64,000 nt of DNA from Micromonospora sp. CB01531 (lineage in GTDB: Bacteria > Actinomycetota > Actinomycetes > Mycobacteriales > Micromonosporaceae). Both the position numbers and the translations under genes were made by a program. Position 1 is the stretch's first letter. Every line of letters begins with the position of its first letter. This document shows positions 51,315-59,619 of the stretch, in pieces. Where the stretch lies: positions 62,001 to 126,000 of the forward strand of contig NZ_LWLS01000069.1 in assembly GCF_001905095.1 (NCBI RefSeq), given 5' to 3'. The notes beneath the pieces are model-generated. The model searched no databases. It had not been told where the DNA came from and saw nothing but the letters and a program-made list of their open reading frames with translations.

Positions 51315-51713
51315 ATGTCCGCTGTGTCCGCGCCCCGAAGGGCGCTCACCGTCCCGTCGGTACCTCGCGGGTACGTGCAGTACCTGCAGACCCGGCTGCT
51401 GGAGGCCGAAGCCGGCCTGACCGCGATGACCGACAGGTACGAGCGGACGAAGGCGCGCTTCGACCGCTGCTACGCCCGTCGGGGCATTACCCCGGAGGCC
51501 GACATCGTCAACTACAGCAACGCCAAGGCGATGAACCCGGAGCTGAAGTTCTGGTACGCCAAGGTCGAGCACTTCCAGCGGGAGGTGGCCGCCCACGGGG
51601 CGGTGCTGACCGGACTCGACGCCGCGCGCCGGATGCTCAGTGACGACGGCTACCGCGTCCCCGAGTACGGGCGCTCGCGCAACAGCCGACGCGGCCTGAA
51701 CCGCGTCAGCTGA
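51315..51713 (+). CDS. Hypothetical protein with coiled-coil
   Basis: From the ATG at 51315 (or the GTG at 51306) this is a 132-residue basic protein. A helical N-terminal half, YVQYLQTRLLEAEAGLTAMTD and RYERTKARFDRCYARRG, has heptad-like spacing. The centre reads ADIVNYSNAKAMNPELKFWYAKVEHFQREVAAHGAVL, abbreviated here as NAKAMNPELKFWYAK. No family is recalled with confidence; similar small proteins occur in integrative elements and phages of actinomycetes (uncertain recollection). It lies between the two copies of the LysR 5' repeat, so it may have been inserted with that duplication. Confidence 0.6.
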   Translation: MSAVSAPRRALTVPSVPRGYVQYLQTRLLEAEAGLTAMTDRYERTKARFDRCYARRGITPEADIVNYSNAKAMNPELKFWYAKVEHFQREVAAHGAVLTGLDAARRMLSDDGYRVPEYGRSRNSRRGLNRVS

Positions 51714-51734
51714 CGATCCGCAGGGCCACCTCTT

Positions 51735-51960
51735 CCGTCCTGGGCGCCCACCGAGTTGCCGAAGCACGCGTTGTTGTGCACGGCCATGATGGTGTCCTCG
51801 TTCGGGTTGTACGGCTGCCCGCTGCTCTACTGCCGCGGGTAGAAGTGGATCTTCGCGTTGCCGGAGGTCACCGCCGTCGGCCGGTGTCGTAGTAGTTGTT
51901 GGTCAGCTTCTCGGCCCGGAAGGGGTCGAGCTTGCAGATCCGTGTGCGGTGCTGGCTGCG
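51735..51960 (-). pseudogene. Decayed coding fragment, product unknown
   Basis: The minus strand reads RTRICKLDPFRAEKLTNNYY then DTG, and after a frame change AVTSGNAKIHFYPRQ, a stop, SSGQPYNPNEDTIMAVHNNA and CFGNSVGAQ. The composition and continuity look like true protein, broken by one frameshift and one stop codon. I do not recognise the family. It lies immediately next to copy B of the LysR repeat, suggesting debris at a rearrangement junction. Confidence 0.5.
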
Positions 51961-51973
51961 TCGGTCACGCCGC

Positions 51974-52101
51974 GTGCCGTGCCGGGCGATCTCCAGGACG
52001 ACCTGCCGGCGTGCGGTGTTGAATATCGGCGGCTGCCTTCCCTGGTCAAAGGCGGTGGGGTCGGCTGGACCTCCGCCCGGCCCACACTCTCGCACGCCCG
52101 C
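51974..52101. repeat. Direct repeat copy B, truncated LysR 5' end
   Basis: This repeats the LysR leader and first ~18 codons (minus strand FNTARRQVVLEIARHGT), with the ATG changed to ATA, then continues into unrelated sequence. Copy A lies at 50827-50955 in the same orientation. The pair brackets the hypothetical gene at 51315 and the decayed fragment. Confidence 0.85.
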
Positions 52102-52185
52102 CCCGCCCGGCTCCGCGCTGCCTACCGCGGCCTGGGAACGTCGGACCGGATCGCGCTGATGTCGCCGGCCACACCGCGCGGCCGG

Positions 52186-52623
52186 TCAGTCGAGGCAGAA
52201 CTCGTTGCCCTCTGGGTCGGCCATCACGATGTGACCGGCGCCGAGCGGGGGAGCGGGCTCGTGGCGCCCGAGCCGGGTGGCGCCGCGGAAGACCAGCCGA
52301 TCGGCCTCCGCCTCCAGGGCCGCCATCCGTGCCTCGCCTTCGAGCCCGGGAGCGGCTCGCACATCGAGATGCACGCGGTTCTTGACCTGCTTGCGCTCCG
52401 GCACCCGCTGGAAGAACAACCGCGGTCCGACGCCCTCGGGGTCGACCACCGCCGAGGCGTCGTTGCGGCGCTCGGGCGGCACGCCCATCGCCTCCAGGGC
52501 CTGCTCCCACGACTCGAAGCCCTTGGGCGGGTCCTGCACCCGGTAGCCGAGGGCGTCGGCCCAGAACGCCGCCAACCCGGCCGGGTCGGCGCAGTCAAAG
52601 GTGATCTGTACGTCGTGGGCCAT
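52186..52623 (-). CDS. VOC family (glyoxalase-like) protein
   Basis: The 145-residue protein has the glyoxalase/bleomycin-resistance fold: TFDCADPAGLAAFWADALGY at the N-terminus, a LFFQRVPERKQVKNRVHLDV strand pair, and the closing HIVMADPEGNEFCLD, where the last acidic residues and His could ligate metal. It matches the Glyoxalase_6 subgroup. The ATG at 52623 is one base from the stop of the DinB gene, so the two are co-transcribed, probably for stress or small-molecule handling. Confidence 0.9.
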   Translation of the reverse strand: MAHDVQITFDCADPAGLAAFWADALGYRVQDPPKGFESWEQALEAMGVPPERRNDASAVVDPEGVGPRLFFQRVPERKQVKNRVHLDVRAAPGLEGEARMAALEAEADRLVFRGATRLGRHEPAPPLGAGHIVMADPEGNEFCLD

Positions 52624-52624
52624 C

Positions 52625-53209
52625 TCAGTTCGCCTCTCGTCGGGTCTCTTCGTGAGTGTGCTGGTAGAGGTCGCGGAGCAGGCACACCTCGGCCAGATGG
52701 TGGATCAGCTCGCGGTTGATGTGCAGCACCAGCGCGGCCAGGGGACGCCCGGCGTACGGGCCCTCCGCCTCCCCGCACGAGCGAGCGAGGCCGGCTTCGC
52801 CGAGGGACTCGACCCCGGCCAGCCACGTGGCGTACTCCGCGTCGAGCTGGGCCAGCGCCGCGGCCGCGGTCGTGGCGTACTCGAACGACTGGTAGTCGGT
52901 GGGCGCGCGACCGAAGTGCGCGGCGTTGCGTACCGCGAGCACGCCGACGATCACGTGCCCGAGCCGCCAGGCGATCGTCGTGAACGGTGGCGGGTCGGGC
53001 TGCGGCATCGCGAAGTCGATGGTCATCGTGCCGCACCCGGCCTGCACCGGTGCGGCGCCGCTGCCGCGCGGGCGCACGCTCCAACAGCCGGGCGCCGGCT
53101 CCCAGAAGTACTCGTCGTCGGTGAGTCCGTCGATGCGCTCACGCAGTTGGGTGGTCCAGTGCCAGGCGAGCTGGTCCCGGAGCAGGGCGTTCCAGGTCTG
53201 GTCGGTCAT
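52625..53209 (-). CDS. DinB-like protein
   Basis: The 194-residue protein has the DinB four-helix bundle pattern: LLRDQLAWHWTTQLRERIDGL, the WSVRPRG turn, TTIAWRLGHVIVGVLAVRNA with the conserved His, and the C-terminal helix LVLHINRELIHHLAEVCLLRD, where His residues complete a metal site. DinB proteins act as thiol-dependent (bacillithiol or mycothiol) S-transferases or have unknown roles. It is divergent from a WYL-domain regulator 61 bp away, which probably controls the DinB-VOC pair. Confidence 0.9.
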   Translation of the reverse strand: MTDQTWNALLRDQLAWHWTTQLRERIDGLTDDEYFWEPAPGCWSVRPRGSGAAPVQAGCGTMTIDFAMPQPDPPPFTTIAWRLGHVIVGVLAVRNAAHFGRAPTDYQSFEYATTAAAALAQLDAEYATWLAGVESLGEAGLARSCGEAEGPYAGRPLAALVLHINRELIHHLAEVCLLRDLYQHTHEETRREAN

Positions 53210-53270
53210 GGTGCCAGCCTCACGCAGATAGCGGACAGGATCGTTCCGTGGTCCGTGGGACGATGAGCGC

Positions 53271-54233
53271 GTGAGCGTGGAAGCGACGACCGAGCGGGTG
53301 CTGCGGCTGCTGGCGCTGCTGCAGCGGCGGCCGTCCTGGACCGCCGCCGAACTCGCCGCCGAGCTGGGGGTTACTGACCGCTCCGTGCGCCGCGACGTGG
53401 AGCGGCTGCGCGCCCTCGGCTACCCCGTGCACGCGACGGCGGGCGTCGGCGGCGGCTACCAGCTCGGCGCGGGCACCCGGCTGCCGCCGCTGCTCCTCGA
53501 CGACGAGGAGGCGACCGCGACGGCGGTGTCCCTGCGGCTGGCGGCCGGGGGCACGGTCGCCGGCGCGGGCGAGGCGGCCCTGCGGGCGCTCGCGAAGCTC
53601 GACCAGGTGATGCCGCCCCGGCTGCGCGCCGAGGTGCGGGCGGTGCACGCCGCCACCGAGACCCTGGTCGACCCCGGGGTCGAGATCGACGCGGAGCTGC
53701 TGGTGACGCTCGCGCGGGCCTGTCGCGACGCCGTGCGGGTGCGGTTCCGCTACGCCGGCCGCGACGGCGGGGACCGTGAACGCACGGTCGAACCGGTGCG
53801 GATGGTCACCACCGGCCGCCGCTGGTACCTGATGGCCTGGGACGTCGACCGAGACGACTGGCGCACCTTCCGGCTGGACCGGATGCGCGAGGTGGTGGCG
53901 ACGACCTGGCGCTTCCGGGCGAGGGAGCACCCCGACCCGGTCGCCTACGTGCAGCGGTCCGTGACCGAGGCGCCGTACCGGTATCTCGCCCGGGTGCGGG
54001 TGCACGCCCCGCCCGACCGGGTGCGGGAGCTGGTGCCACCCCAGGTGGGGCGCGTCGAGGACGACGCCGACGGGTGGTGCGTGCTCGTCGTCGGCGGCGA
54101 CAACCTGGACTGGCTCGCCGTGCGGGTGGCCGGGCTGGGCTTCGAGGCGGAGATGCTGGAGCCTCCGGAGCTGCGGGAAGCGGCCGCCCGGCTCGCCCGC
54201 CGCCTCGTGGCGATGGCCGGGATCAGTCGATGA
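53271..54233 (+). CDS. WYL-domain helix-turn-helix regulator
   Basis: The 320-residue regulator has an N-terminal HTH_11 domain (TERVLRLLALLQRRPSWTAA then LAAELGVTDRSVRRDVERL) and a WYL domain with VEPVRMVTTGRRWYLMAWDVDRDDW (key parts VEPVRMV and RRWYLMAWD). A C-terminal WCX-like extension follows (VRVHAPPDRVRELVPPQVG). WYL domains sense small nucleic-acid-like or other ligands and often switch transcription factors. The GTG at 53271 follows the 61-bp divergent gap. It is probably the regulator of the DinB-VOC pair; convergent with the ABC permease gene at 54350. Confidence 0.92.
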   Translation: MSVEATTERVLRLLALLQRRPSWTAAELAAELGVTDRSVRRDVERLRALGYPVHATAGVGGGYQLGAGTRLPPLLLDDEEATATAVSLRLAAGGTVAGAGEAALRALAKLDQVMPPRLRAEVRAVHAATETLVDPGVEIDAELLVTLARACRDAVRVRFRYAGRDGGDRERTVEPVRMVTTGRRWYLMAWDVDRDDWRTFRLDRMREVVATTWRFRAREHPDPVAYVQRSVTEAPYRYLARVRVHAPPDRVRELVPPQVGRVEDDADGWCVLVVGGDNLDWLAVRVAGLGFEAEMLEPPELREAAARLARRLVAMAGISR

Positions 54234-54241
54234 GCTGCTGT

Positions 54242-54287
54242 CCGCTGCCGGATCGCAGCCAGTACCGGTAGCCCGAGCCGGCAGCGG
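54242..54287. terminator. Hairpin between convergent regulator and ABC genes
   Basis: Perfect 10-bp arms CCGCTGCCGG and CCGGCAGCGG with a 26-nt loop lie 9 bp after the WYL gene stop. The gap also contains the end of the convergent ABC permease gene at 54350. The long loop lowers confidence. Confidence 0.45.
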
Positions 54288-54349
54288 AGGAGGCGGATGC
54301 CCGCGCACCCACCTCCTCCAGCGTACGAGCGCCGTGCCCGCACGGTGGG

Positions 54350-55213
54350 TCAGCGGCTGAGCCGCTGGTAGCGGCGGACGGCCAGCGGCGCGACCAGCAC
54401 GATGATCAGCAGCGGCCAGCCGAGCGCCAACGGCAGCGGATGCTGCGCCGCCCACGACTCGCCGCCGATGCCCGGGTTGCCGAACAGCTCCCGCGCGGCC
54501 GCGACGGTGGCGGACAGCGGATTCCACGCGGCCACCGCACCCAGCCACCGCGGCAGCAGGTCCGGGGCGACGAAGACGTTGGACAGGGCAGTGAGCGGGA
54601 AGGCCAGCGGGAACACGATCACCGCGACCGTGTCCGGGTTCGGCACGAGCAGGCCGAACAGGATGCCCACCCAGGTGAGCGCGAGCCGTAGCAGCAGGAT
54701 CAGGCCCACCGCCGCCAGCGCGTCGCCCACCCCGTTGCGCCACCGCCAACCCACGAGCAGGCCGCAGACCACCAGCGTGGCCAGTTCCAGCACGGCCCGG
54801 GCGAGATCGGCGCAGGCCCGCCCGGTGAGCAGCGCGGACCGGGCCATCGGCATGGACCGGAACCGGTCGACCACGCCACGGCTGGCGTCGAGCGCGACCG
54901 CCGACGCGGTCGCGCCGAGGCCGTAGAGCATCGTCATCACGAACACGCCGGGCAGCAGGAACTCCCGGTAGTTGCCGTTGCCGGGCACCGCCATGCCGCT
55001 GCCGAACACGTAGCCGAAGACGAGCACGAACATGACCGGCAGGCTGAAGTAGAGGATGATCTCGTGGGGCGACCGGACCACGTGGCGCATGTTCCGCCCG
55101 GCCATCACCCAACCGTCGGCCACCGCCCAGCCGAGCCGGACCAGCGGACCGGCGGGCGACCGCACCTCGGTGTGTTCCGCCGCACCGCGCCGTGAGTCGA
55201 CTGCCGTCCTCAT
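54350..55213 (-). CDS. ABC-2 type exporter permease (DrrB-like)
   Basis: The 287-residue permease has six membrane helices and the ABC-2 motif YREFLLPGVFVMTMLYGLGATASAVALD (cited in part), a short RFRSMPMARSALLTGRA amphipathic stretch, and the typical C-terminal PLTALSNVFVAPDLLPRWLGAVAAWNP then PLSATVAAARELFGNPG, again cited in part. This is the DrrB/daunorubicin-resistance permease pattern. The ATG at 55213 overlaps the ATPase stop. With the ATPase it should export a hydrophobic drug or lipid; the substrate is unknown. Confidence 0.92.
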   Translation of the reverse strand: MRTAVDSRRGAAEHTEVRSPAGPLVRLGWAVADGWVMAGRNMRHVVRSPHEIILYFSLPVMFVLVFGYVFGSGMAVPGNGNYREFLLPGVFVMTMLYGLGATASAVALDASRGVVDRFRSMPMARSALLTGRACADLARAVLELATLVVCGLLVGWRWRNGVGDALAAVGLILLLRLALTWVGILFGLLVPNPDTVAVIVFPLAFPLTALSNVFVAPDLLPRWLGAVAAWNPLSATVAAARELFGNPGIGGESWAAQHPLPLALGWPLLIIVLVAPLAVRRYQRLSR

Positions 55214-56184
55214 GCCGCCACCTCCTCCCGGGTACCGGCCGACCGGTGCCCGGTGAGCCGTAGGAACGCCTCGTCCAGGGTGGGCCGGCGCAGGACGACG
55301 TCCTCGACCGCCACACCGTGCTCCTGCAGCGCCCGCATGACGTCGGCGAGCGCGCCGATCCGGTCCACGACGGGCGCGCTGAGCTGCCGGATCTCCACGT
55401 CCACGGACACCGGCCCGCCGGTGATCCGTTCGACGATGCCGGCGGCGGCCGGCAACTGCGCGGCGTGCCGGACCACCAGCTCGATCCGGTCCTCGCCGAT
55501 CCGGGCCTTCAGCTCGGCCGAGGTGCCCTCGGCCACCACCCGGCCGGCGTCCACCACCGAGATCCGGTCGGCCAGCTGGTCCGCCTCCTCCAGGTACTGC
55601 GTGGTGAGCAGCACCGTGGTGCCGTCCGCGACGAGCGACCGGACCGCCTCCCACAGGCCGTTTCGGCTGCGCGGGTCCAGCCCGGTGGTGGGCTCGTCAA
55701 GAAACAGCACCCGCGGCGTGGTGATCAGGCTGGCGGCGAGGTCGAGCCGCCGGCGCATCCCACCGGAGTACGCCCCGGCCGAGCGGTCCGCGGCGTCGGC
55801 GAGCCCGAACTGGTCGAGCAGCTCGTCGGCCCGACGCCGGGCCGCCCGCGCCGGCAGGTGCCGCAGTCGGCCGAACAGGATCAGGTTCTGCCGCCCGCTG
55901 AGGATCTCGTCGACCGCGGCGTACTGCCCGGTCAACCCGATCAGCGCGCGGACCCGATCGGGGTGCCGGGCCACGTCGTACCCGGCCACCCGCGCGTGCC
56001 CGGCGTCGAAGCGCAGCAGGGTGGCCAGGATCCGCACCGCGGTGGTCTTGCCCGCGCCGTTCGGGCCGAGCAGTCCACAGACCGTGCCGGCCGGCACAGC
56101 CAGGTCGAACCCGTCGAGGGCCGGCGTGCCGCCGTACGACTTGCGCAGCCCCTCGGCGACGACGGCTGATGTCTCGTAGGTCAT
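55210..56184 (-). CDS. ABC exporter ATPase (DrrA-like)
   Basis: The 324-residue ATPase has Walker A GPNGAGKTTAVRIL (about residues 42-55), Q-loop LTGQYAAVDEIL, signature YSGGMRRRLDLAASL, Walker B VLFLDEPTTGLDPRSR and a switch-region threonine-rich LLTTQYLEEADQL. The C-terminal 80 residues (AGIVERITGGPVSVDVEIR and DVVLRRPTLDEAFLRLTG) form the DrrA-specific domain that couples to the permease. The ATG at 56184 lies close to the SARP regulator stop at 56251, so a regulatory link to that gene is possible. Confidence 0.95.
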   Translation of the reverse strand: MTYETSAVVAEGLRKSYGGTPALDGFDLAVPAGTVCGLLGPNGAGKTTAVRILATLLRFDAGHARVAGYDVARHPDRVRALIGLTGQYAAVDEILSGRQNLILFGRLRHLPARAARRRADELLDQFGLADAADRSAGAYSGGMRRRLDLAASLITTPRVLFLDEPTTGLDPRSRNGLWEAVRSLVADGTTVLLTTQYLEEADQLADRISVVDAGRVVAEGTSAELKARIGEDRIELVVRHAAQLPAAAGIVERITGGPVSVDVEIRQLSAPVVDRIGALADVMRALQEHGVAVEDVVLRRPTLDEAFLRLTGHRSAGTREEVAA

Positions 56185-56250
56185 GCCGGCAGCCTGGCTG
56201 GGCACGCTGACCGGCCGCGCACCGTCCGCTGACGGCGGCTGTGCCCGCCG

Positions 56251-59200
56251 TCAGCGCCCGTCCAGCAGCGCGAGCGCGTGCTCCCGGCCCAGCCCGGCGC
56301 CCCGGGCGAAGACCCGCTCGAACGTCCCGTCCCCGAGCTGCGCCCGGGCGGCCGCCGCCACCGGCGCCGCCTGCGCCGCCTCGCCGGCGCCGGTACCGCG
56401 CAGCAGCGCCGACACCGACCCGAGCAACAGCGCCGCCCGCTCGGCCTCACCGCGCCGCAGCACCGGCCCGACCAGGCCCTCCACCGCGGCGCCGACGGTC
56501 GGCACGTCCCACACCCCGAGGGTCGCGCCCAGCACCTCCCGGTAGCGGGCGCGGGCCGTCGGCGCGTCCCCGACCGCGTCGGCAATCTGTCCGAGCGCGA
56601 CCGACGCCGCCAGCCGCACCACCTCGGCGCCGAACCAGCCGGCCGGGCACTCCGCCACCGCCTGCTCGCACAGCTGCCGGGCCCGGTCCAGGTCACCGCT
56701 CCGCCGGGCGATCTCGCCGAGCCCGTAGTGGGCCGCGGCGACCAGCTCCGGCGCCCCGGCCGGTTGCGCGACCTCCACGACCCGGTGGTAGTCGGTGCCC
56801 GCCCCGTCCAGGTCACCGGCCCCGAGCCGCCCGTCCGCCCGGGTACGCAGCAGTTCGGCCAGGTCGAGCGCCGAGCCGAGGTCACGCGCCAACCGCAACG
56901 CCTCCGCCATCGGTTCGGCGGCCGCCGCGGAATCCCCGACCCGGTAGGCACCCTCGGCGAGCGTGCTGAGGACCAGGATCATGCCCCACCGTTCGCCGAT
57001 CGCGCGGAAACCGTCGAGGGCGACCGCAAGCTCCGCGCGGGCCTCGTCGTACCGGCCGTTGAACAGCCACAACATAGCCAGCCCGAGCGACCCCAGGGCC
57101 TGGCTCCACGGGTCACTGTCGAGCAACCCGTCCCGCCGCTGCGCGAGCAGCGACATCCGCTCCTGTGACGGGGGACCGGCGGTCATTCCGGACAGGTAGA
57201 GCAGGAACGGGTACGCGGGCGGCCGGCCCAGACCCCAGAGGATGTCGCTGGCCGTCAACGGGTCCGCGCTGCCGCAGCCGCTCACCGCGGCAACCAGCAG
57301 GCAGAGCGCGTACTCCTCGGCGAGCCCCGGCGGCGGGGCGCCGAGCCGGTCGACGAGCCGCCCGGCCAGCGCGGCGGCCTCGGCCCGCAGGCCCCGCAGC
57401 CACCAGTAGAACGACAGGGCGGCGACCAGCCGCAACGCGACGGCGGTGTCGTCACCCGCCACCGCCCGGCGCAGCGCGGCGAGCAGGTCGTCTCGGTCGG
57501 CGTCCAGCCGCCGCAGCCAGTCCAGCTGCGCCGCACCCCGCAACCCGACGTCGCCCGCCCGAGCGAGGTCAAGGAAGTACGCCGCGTGCGCGTGGCGCAG
57601 CCGGTCGACCTCGCCCGCCTCGCCGAGCCGCTCGGCCGCGAACGCGCGCACCGTCTCCAACATGCGGAAACGCCCGTCGGTCGCGTCCACCAGCGACTTC
57701 TCCACCAGGCCGGTCAGCACGTCGAGCACGTCCGCGCCCACCGGCGCGCAGACCCGCTCGATGGCCGCCAGGTCGGCGCTGCCGGCGAACACGCTCAGCC
57801 GGCGCGCCAGCCGCCGCTCCGGCTCGTCCAGCAGATCCCAGCTCCACCGCACCACCGCCCGCAACGTCTGGTGCCGCGGCTCGGCCACCCGGCTGCCCCG
57901 GTTCAGCAGCCGGAACCGGTCGTCCAGCCGGGCCGCCACCTCCGCCACCGGCAGCGCCCGCAACCGCGCTGCGGCCAGCTCGACCGCCAGCGGCAAACCG
58001 TCGAGGGTACGGCAGATCCGCAGCACCGCCGCGACCGTGCTCGCGTCCACCGCGAACCCCGGCGCCACGTCGGCGGCGCGGTCCGCGAACAGCCGCACTG
58101 CGGCGTACTCACGGGCCAACTCGGGCGGGACGCTGCCGGACGGCACCGGCAGCCCGACCACCGGGCAGAGCGCCTCACCGGTCACGCCGAGCGGTTCCCG
58201 GCTGGTGGCCAGGACGCGGACCATCGGGGCGGCCCGCAGGAGCCGGGCGGTGAGCCGGGCCGCGTCGGCCACGACATGCTCGCAGTTGTCGAGCAGGAGC
58301 AGCAGCCGGCGGTCGGCGAGCGCCGCGACCAGCCGGTCGGTGACGTCGCGGGGCCCGCCCGGCACGCGCAGCGTGGCGTCGCGCAGGTCGAGCGCGGCCA
58401 GCACCGCCGGGGCGACCTCCGCACCGGCGGGCACCGCGGCCAGCTCGACCAGGCATACCTCGCCGCCGTGCCGGGTGGCGGCCTCGAGGCCCAACCGGGT
58501 CTTCCCGACGCCGCCGGGGCCGTGCAGCGTGACCAGCCGAGCCTCGCCGAGCAGCTTGCCGAGGCGGCGCAGTTCCTCCTCCCGGCCCACGAAGCTGCTC
58601 ACCTGGCCGGGCAGCGAGGGCAGCCGGGGCGGGGCCACCTCGGCGCGGGGTTCGACCTCGTCACGCAGCAGGGTCGCGTGCAACGCGACCAGCTCGGCGG
58701 ACGGATCGGCGCCCAGTTCGTCGGCGAGCACCCGACGAAGGCCCGCGAAGGCGGTGAGCGCCTCGGCCCGGCGGCCGTCGGCGTGCAGCACGCGCATCAG
58801 CTGGCCGTGCAGCCGCTCCCGCAACGGGTGCGCGGCCACCAGCTCCCGCAGCTCAGCCACCAGTGTCCCGACGGCAGACGATCCGGGCGCCAGCCGCAGC
58901 TCCGCCTCGATCCGGTCCTCCGTCGCAGCCAGCCAGCGATCCCGCAGCCGCGCCGCCTGCGCCGCGGCGAACGGCGCCTCCGGCACATCCGCCAGCGGGT
59001 CCCCGCGCCACAACGCGAGCGCCTCGCGCAGCAGGTCGGCGGCTCGGCGCGGATCACCGCCGCCGAGCGCGGCCCGCCCCGCGTCGGCCAGGCGGACGAA
59101 CCGGTGCACGTCGACGTCCTCCGGGTCGACCGCCAGCCGGTAGCCCGCCGGGTGGAACTCGACCGGGCCGACCGGCCCGGTCGACAGCACCTGGCGCAGC

Positions 59201-59406
59201 CGGGACACCTGCGACTGCAGCGCGTTCGGCACGCCGGCCGGCGGGTCGGCGCCGTAGAGGCCGTCGATCAGCCGCTCCCGCGGCACCACCCGCCCGGCGT
59301 CGAGCAGCAACAGCACCAGCAGCGCACGCAGCCGCGGCCCGCCGACGGTCAGCCGGCGACCGTCGGCGGTATACACCTCGGTCGCGCCCAGGATGCCGAA
59401 CCGCAC
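56251..59406 (-). CDS. AfsR/SARP-family regulator with BTAD and NB-ARC ATPase domain
   Basis: This 1051-residue regulator has an N-terminal winged-helix DNA-binding domain (MRFGILGATEVYTADGRRLTV, then RLRALLVLLLLD) and a bacterial transcriptional activation domain (about 95-245). An NB-ARC ATPase module starts near residue 270 with a P-loop GPGGVGKTR and a Walker B-like LLLLDNCEH. The C-terminal ~450 residues are TPR-like helical repeats (QLLREALALWRGDPLADV precedes the BTAD; repeats such as ARARYREVLGATLGVWD). This is the AfsR architecture, usually global control of secondary metabolism. No biosynthetic genes are in the window. It is divergent from the RyR-domain gene and just upstream of the DrrAB-like genes. 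Confidence 0.95.
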   Translation of the reverse strand: MRFGILGATEVYTADGRRLTVGGPRLRALLVLLLLDAGRVVPRERLIDGLYGADPPAGVPNALQSQVSRLRQVLSTGPVGPVEFHPAGYRLAVDPEDVDVHRFVRLADAGRAALGGGDPRRAADLLREALALWRGDPLADVPEAPFAAAQAARLRDRWLAATEDRIEAELRLAPGSSAVGTLVAELRELVAAHPLRERLHGQLMRVLHADGRRAEALTAFAGLRRVLADELGADPSAELVALHATLLRDEVEPRAEVAPPRLPSLPGQVSSFVGREEELRRLGKLLGEARLVTLHGPGGVGKTRLGLEAATRHGGEVCLVELAAVPAGAEVAPAVLAALDLRDATLRVPGGPRDVTDRLVAALADRRLLLLLDNCEHVVADAARLTARLLRAAPMVRVLATSREPLGVTGEALCPVVGLPVPSGSVPPELAREYAAVRLFADRAADVAPGFAVDASTVAAVLRICRTLDGLPLAVELAAARLRALPVAEVAARLDDRFRLLNRGSRVAEPRHQTLRAVVRWSWDLLDEPERRLARRLSVFAGSADLAAIERVCAPVGADVLDVLTGLVEKSLVDATDGRFRMLETVRAFAAERLGEAGEVDRLRHAHAAYFLDLARAGDVGLRGAAQLDWLRRLDADRDDLLAALRRAVAGDDTAVALRLVAALSFYWWLRGLRAEAAALAGRLVDRLGAPPPGLAEEYALCLLVAAVSGCGSADPLTASDILWGLGRPPAYPFLLYLSGMTAGPPSQERMSLLAQRRDGLLDSDPWSQALGSLGLAMLWLFNGRYDEARAELAVALDGFRAIGERWGMILVLSTLAEGAYRVGDSAAAAEPMAEALRLARDLGSALDLAELLRTRADGRLGAGDLDGAGTDYHRVVEVAQPAGAPELVAAAHYGLGEIARRSGDLDRARQLCEQAVAECPAGWFGAEVVRLAASVALGQIADAVGDAPTARARYREVLGATLGVWDVPTVGAAVEGLVGPVLRRGEAERAALLLGSVSALLRGTGAGEAAQAAPVAAAARAQLGDGTFERVFARGAGLGREHALALLDGR

Positions 59407-59619
59407 GGCGTCGATTGTCGCTCAGGCGTTCCTGGTCGGTCACCGCCCACCGGGTCGGGTCCACCTGCGAAATGCGCAGGTGCGTCGAGCGCGGCCCCAA
59501 TCGACTCCGTCAAATAGCATGGCGCTCATGGTCGCAACCCCGTGGCCGCGCCGCCCCTACCGGCGTCCCCGCCTCGCCGGACCCTGCCACCACCGTCCCA
59601 CCAACCAGAGCGCCGCTCG

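Noticed and set aside
54350..59406. AfsR plus DrrAB-like genes as the edge of an antibiotic biosynthetic cluster
   Set aside because: No biosynthetic enzymes are present on either side within the window.
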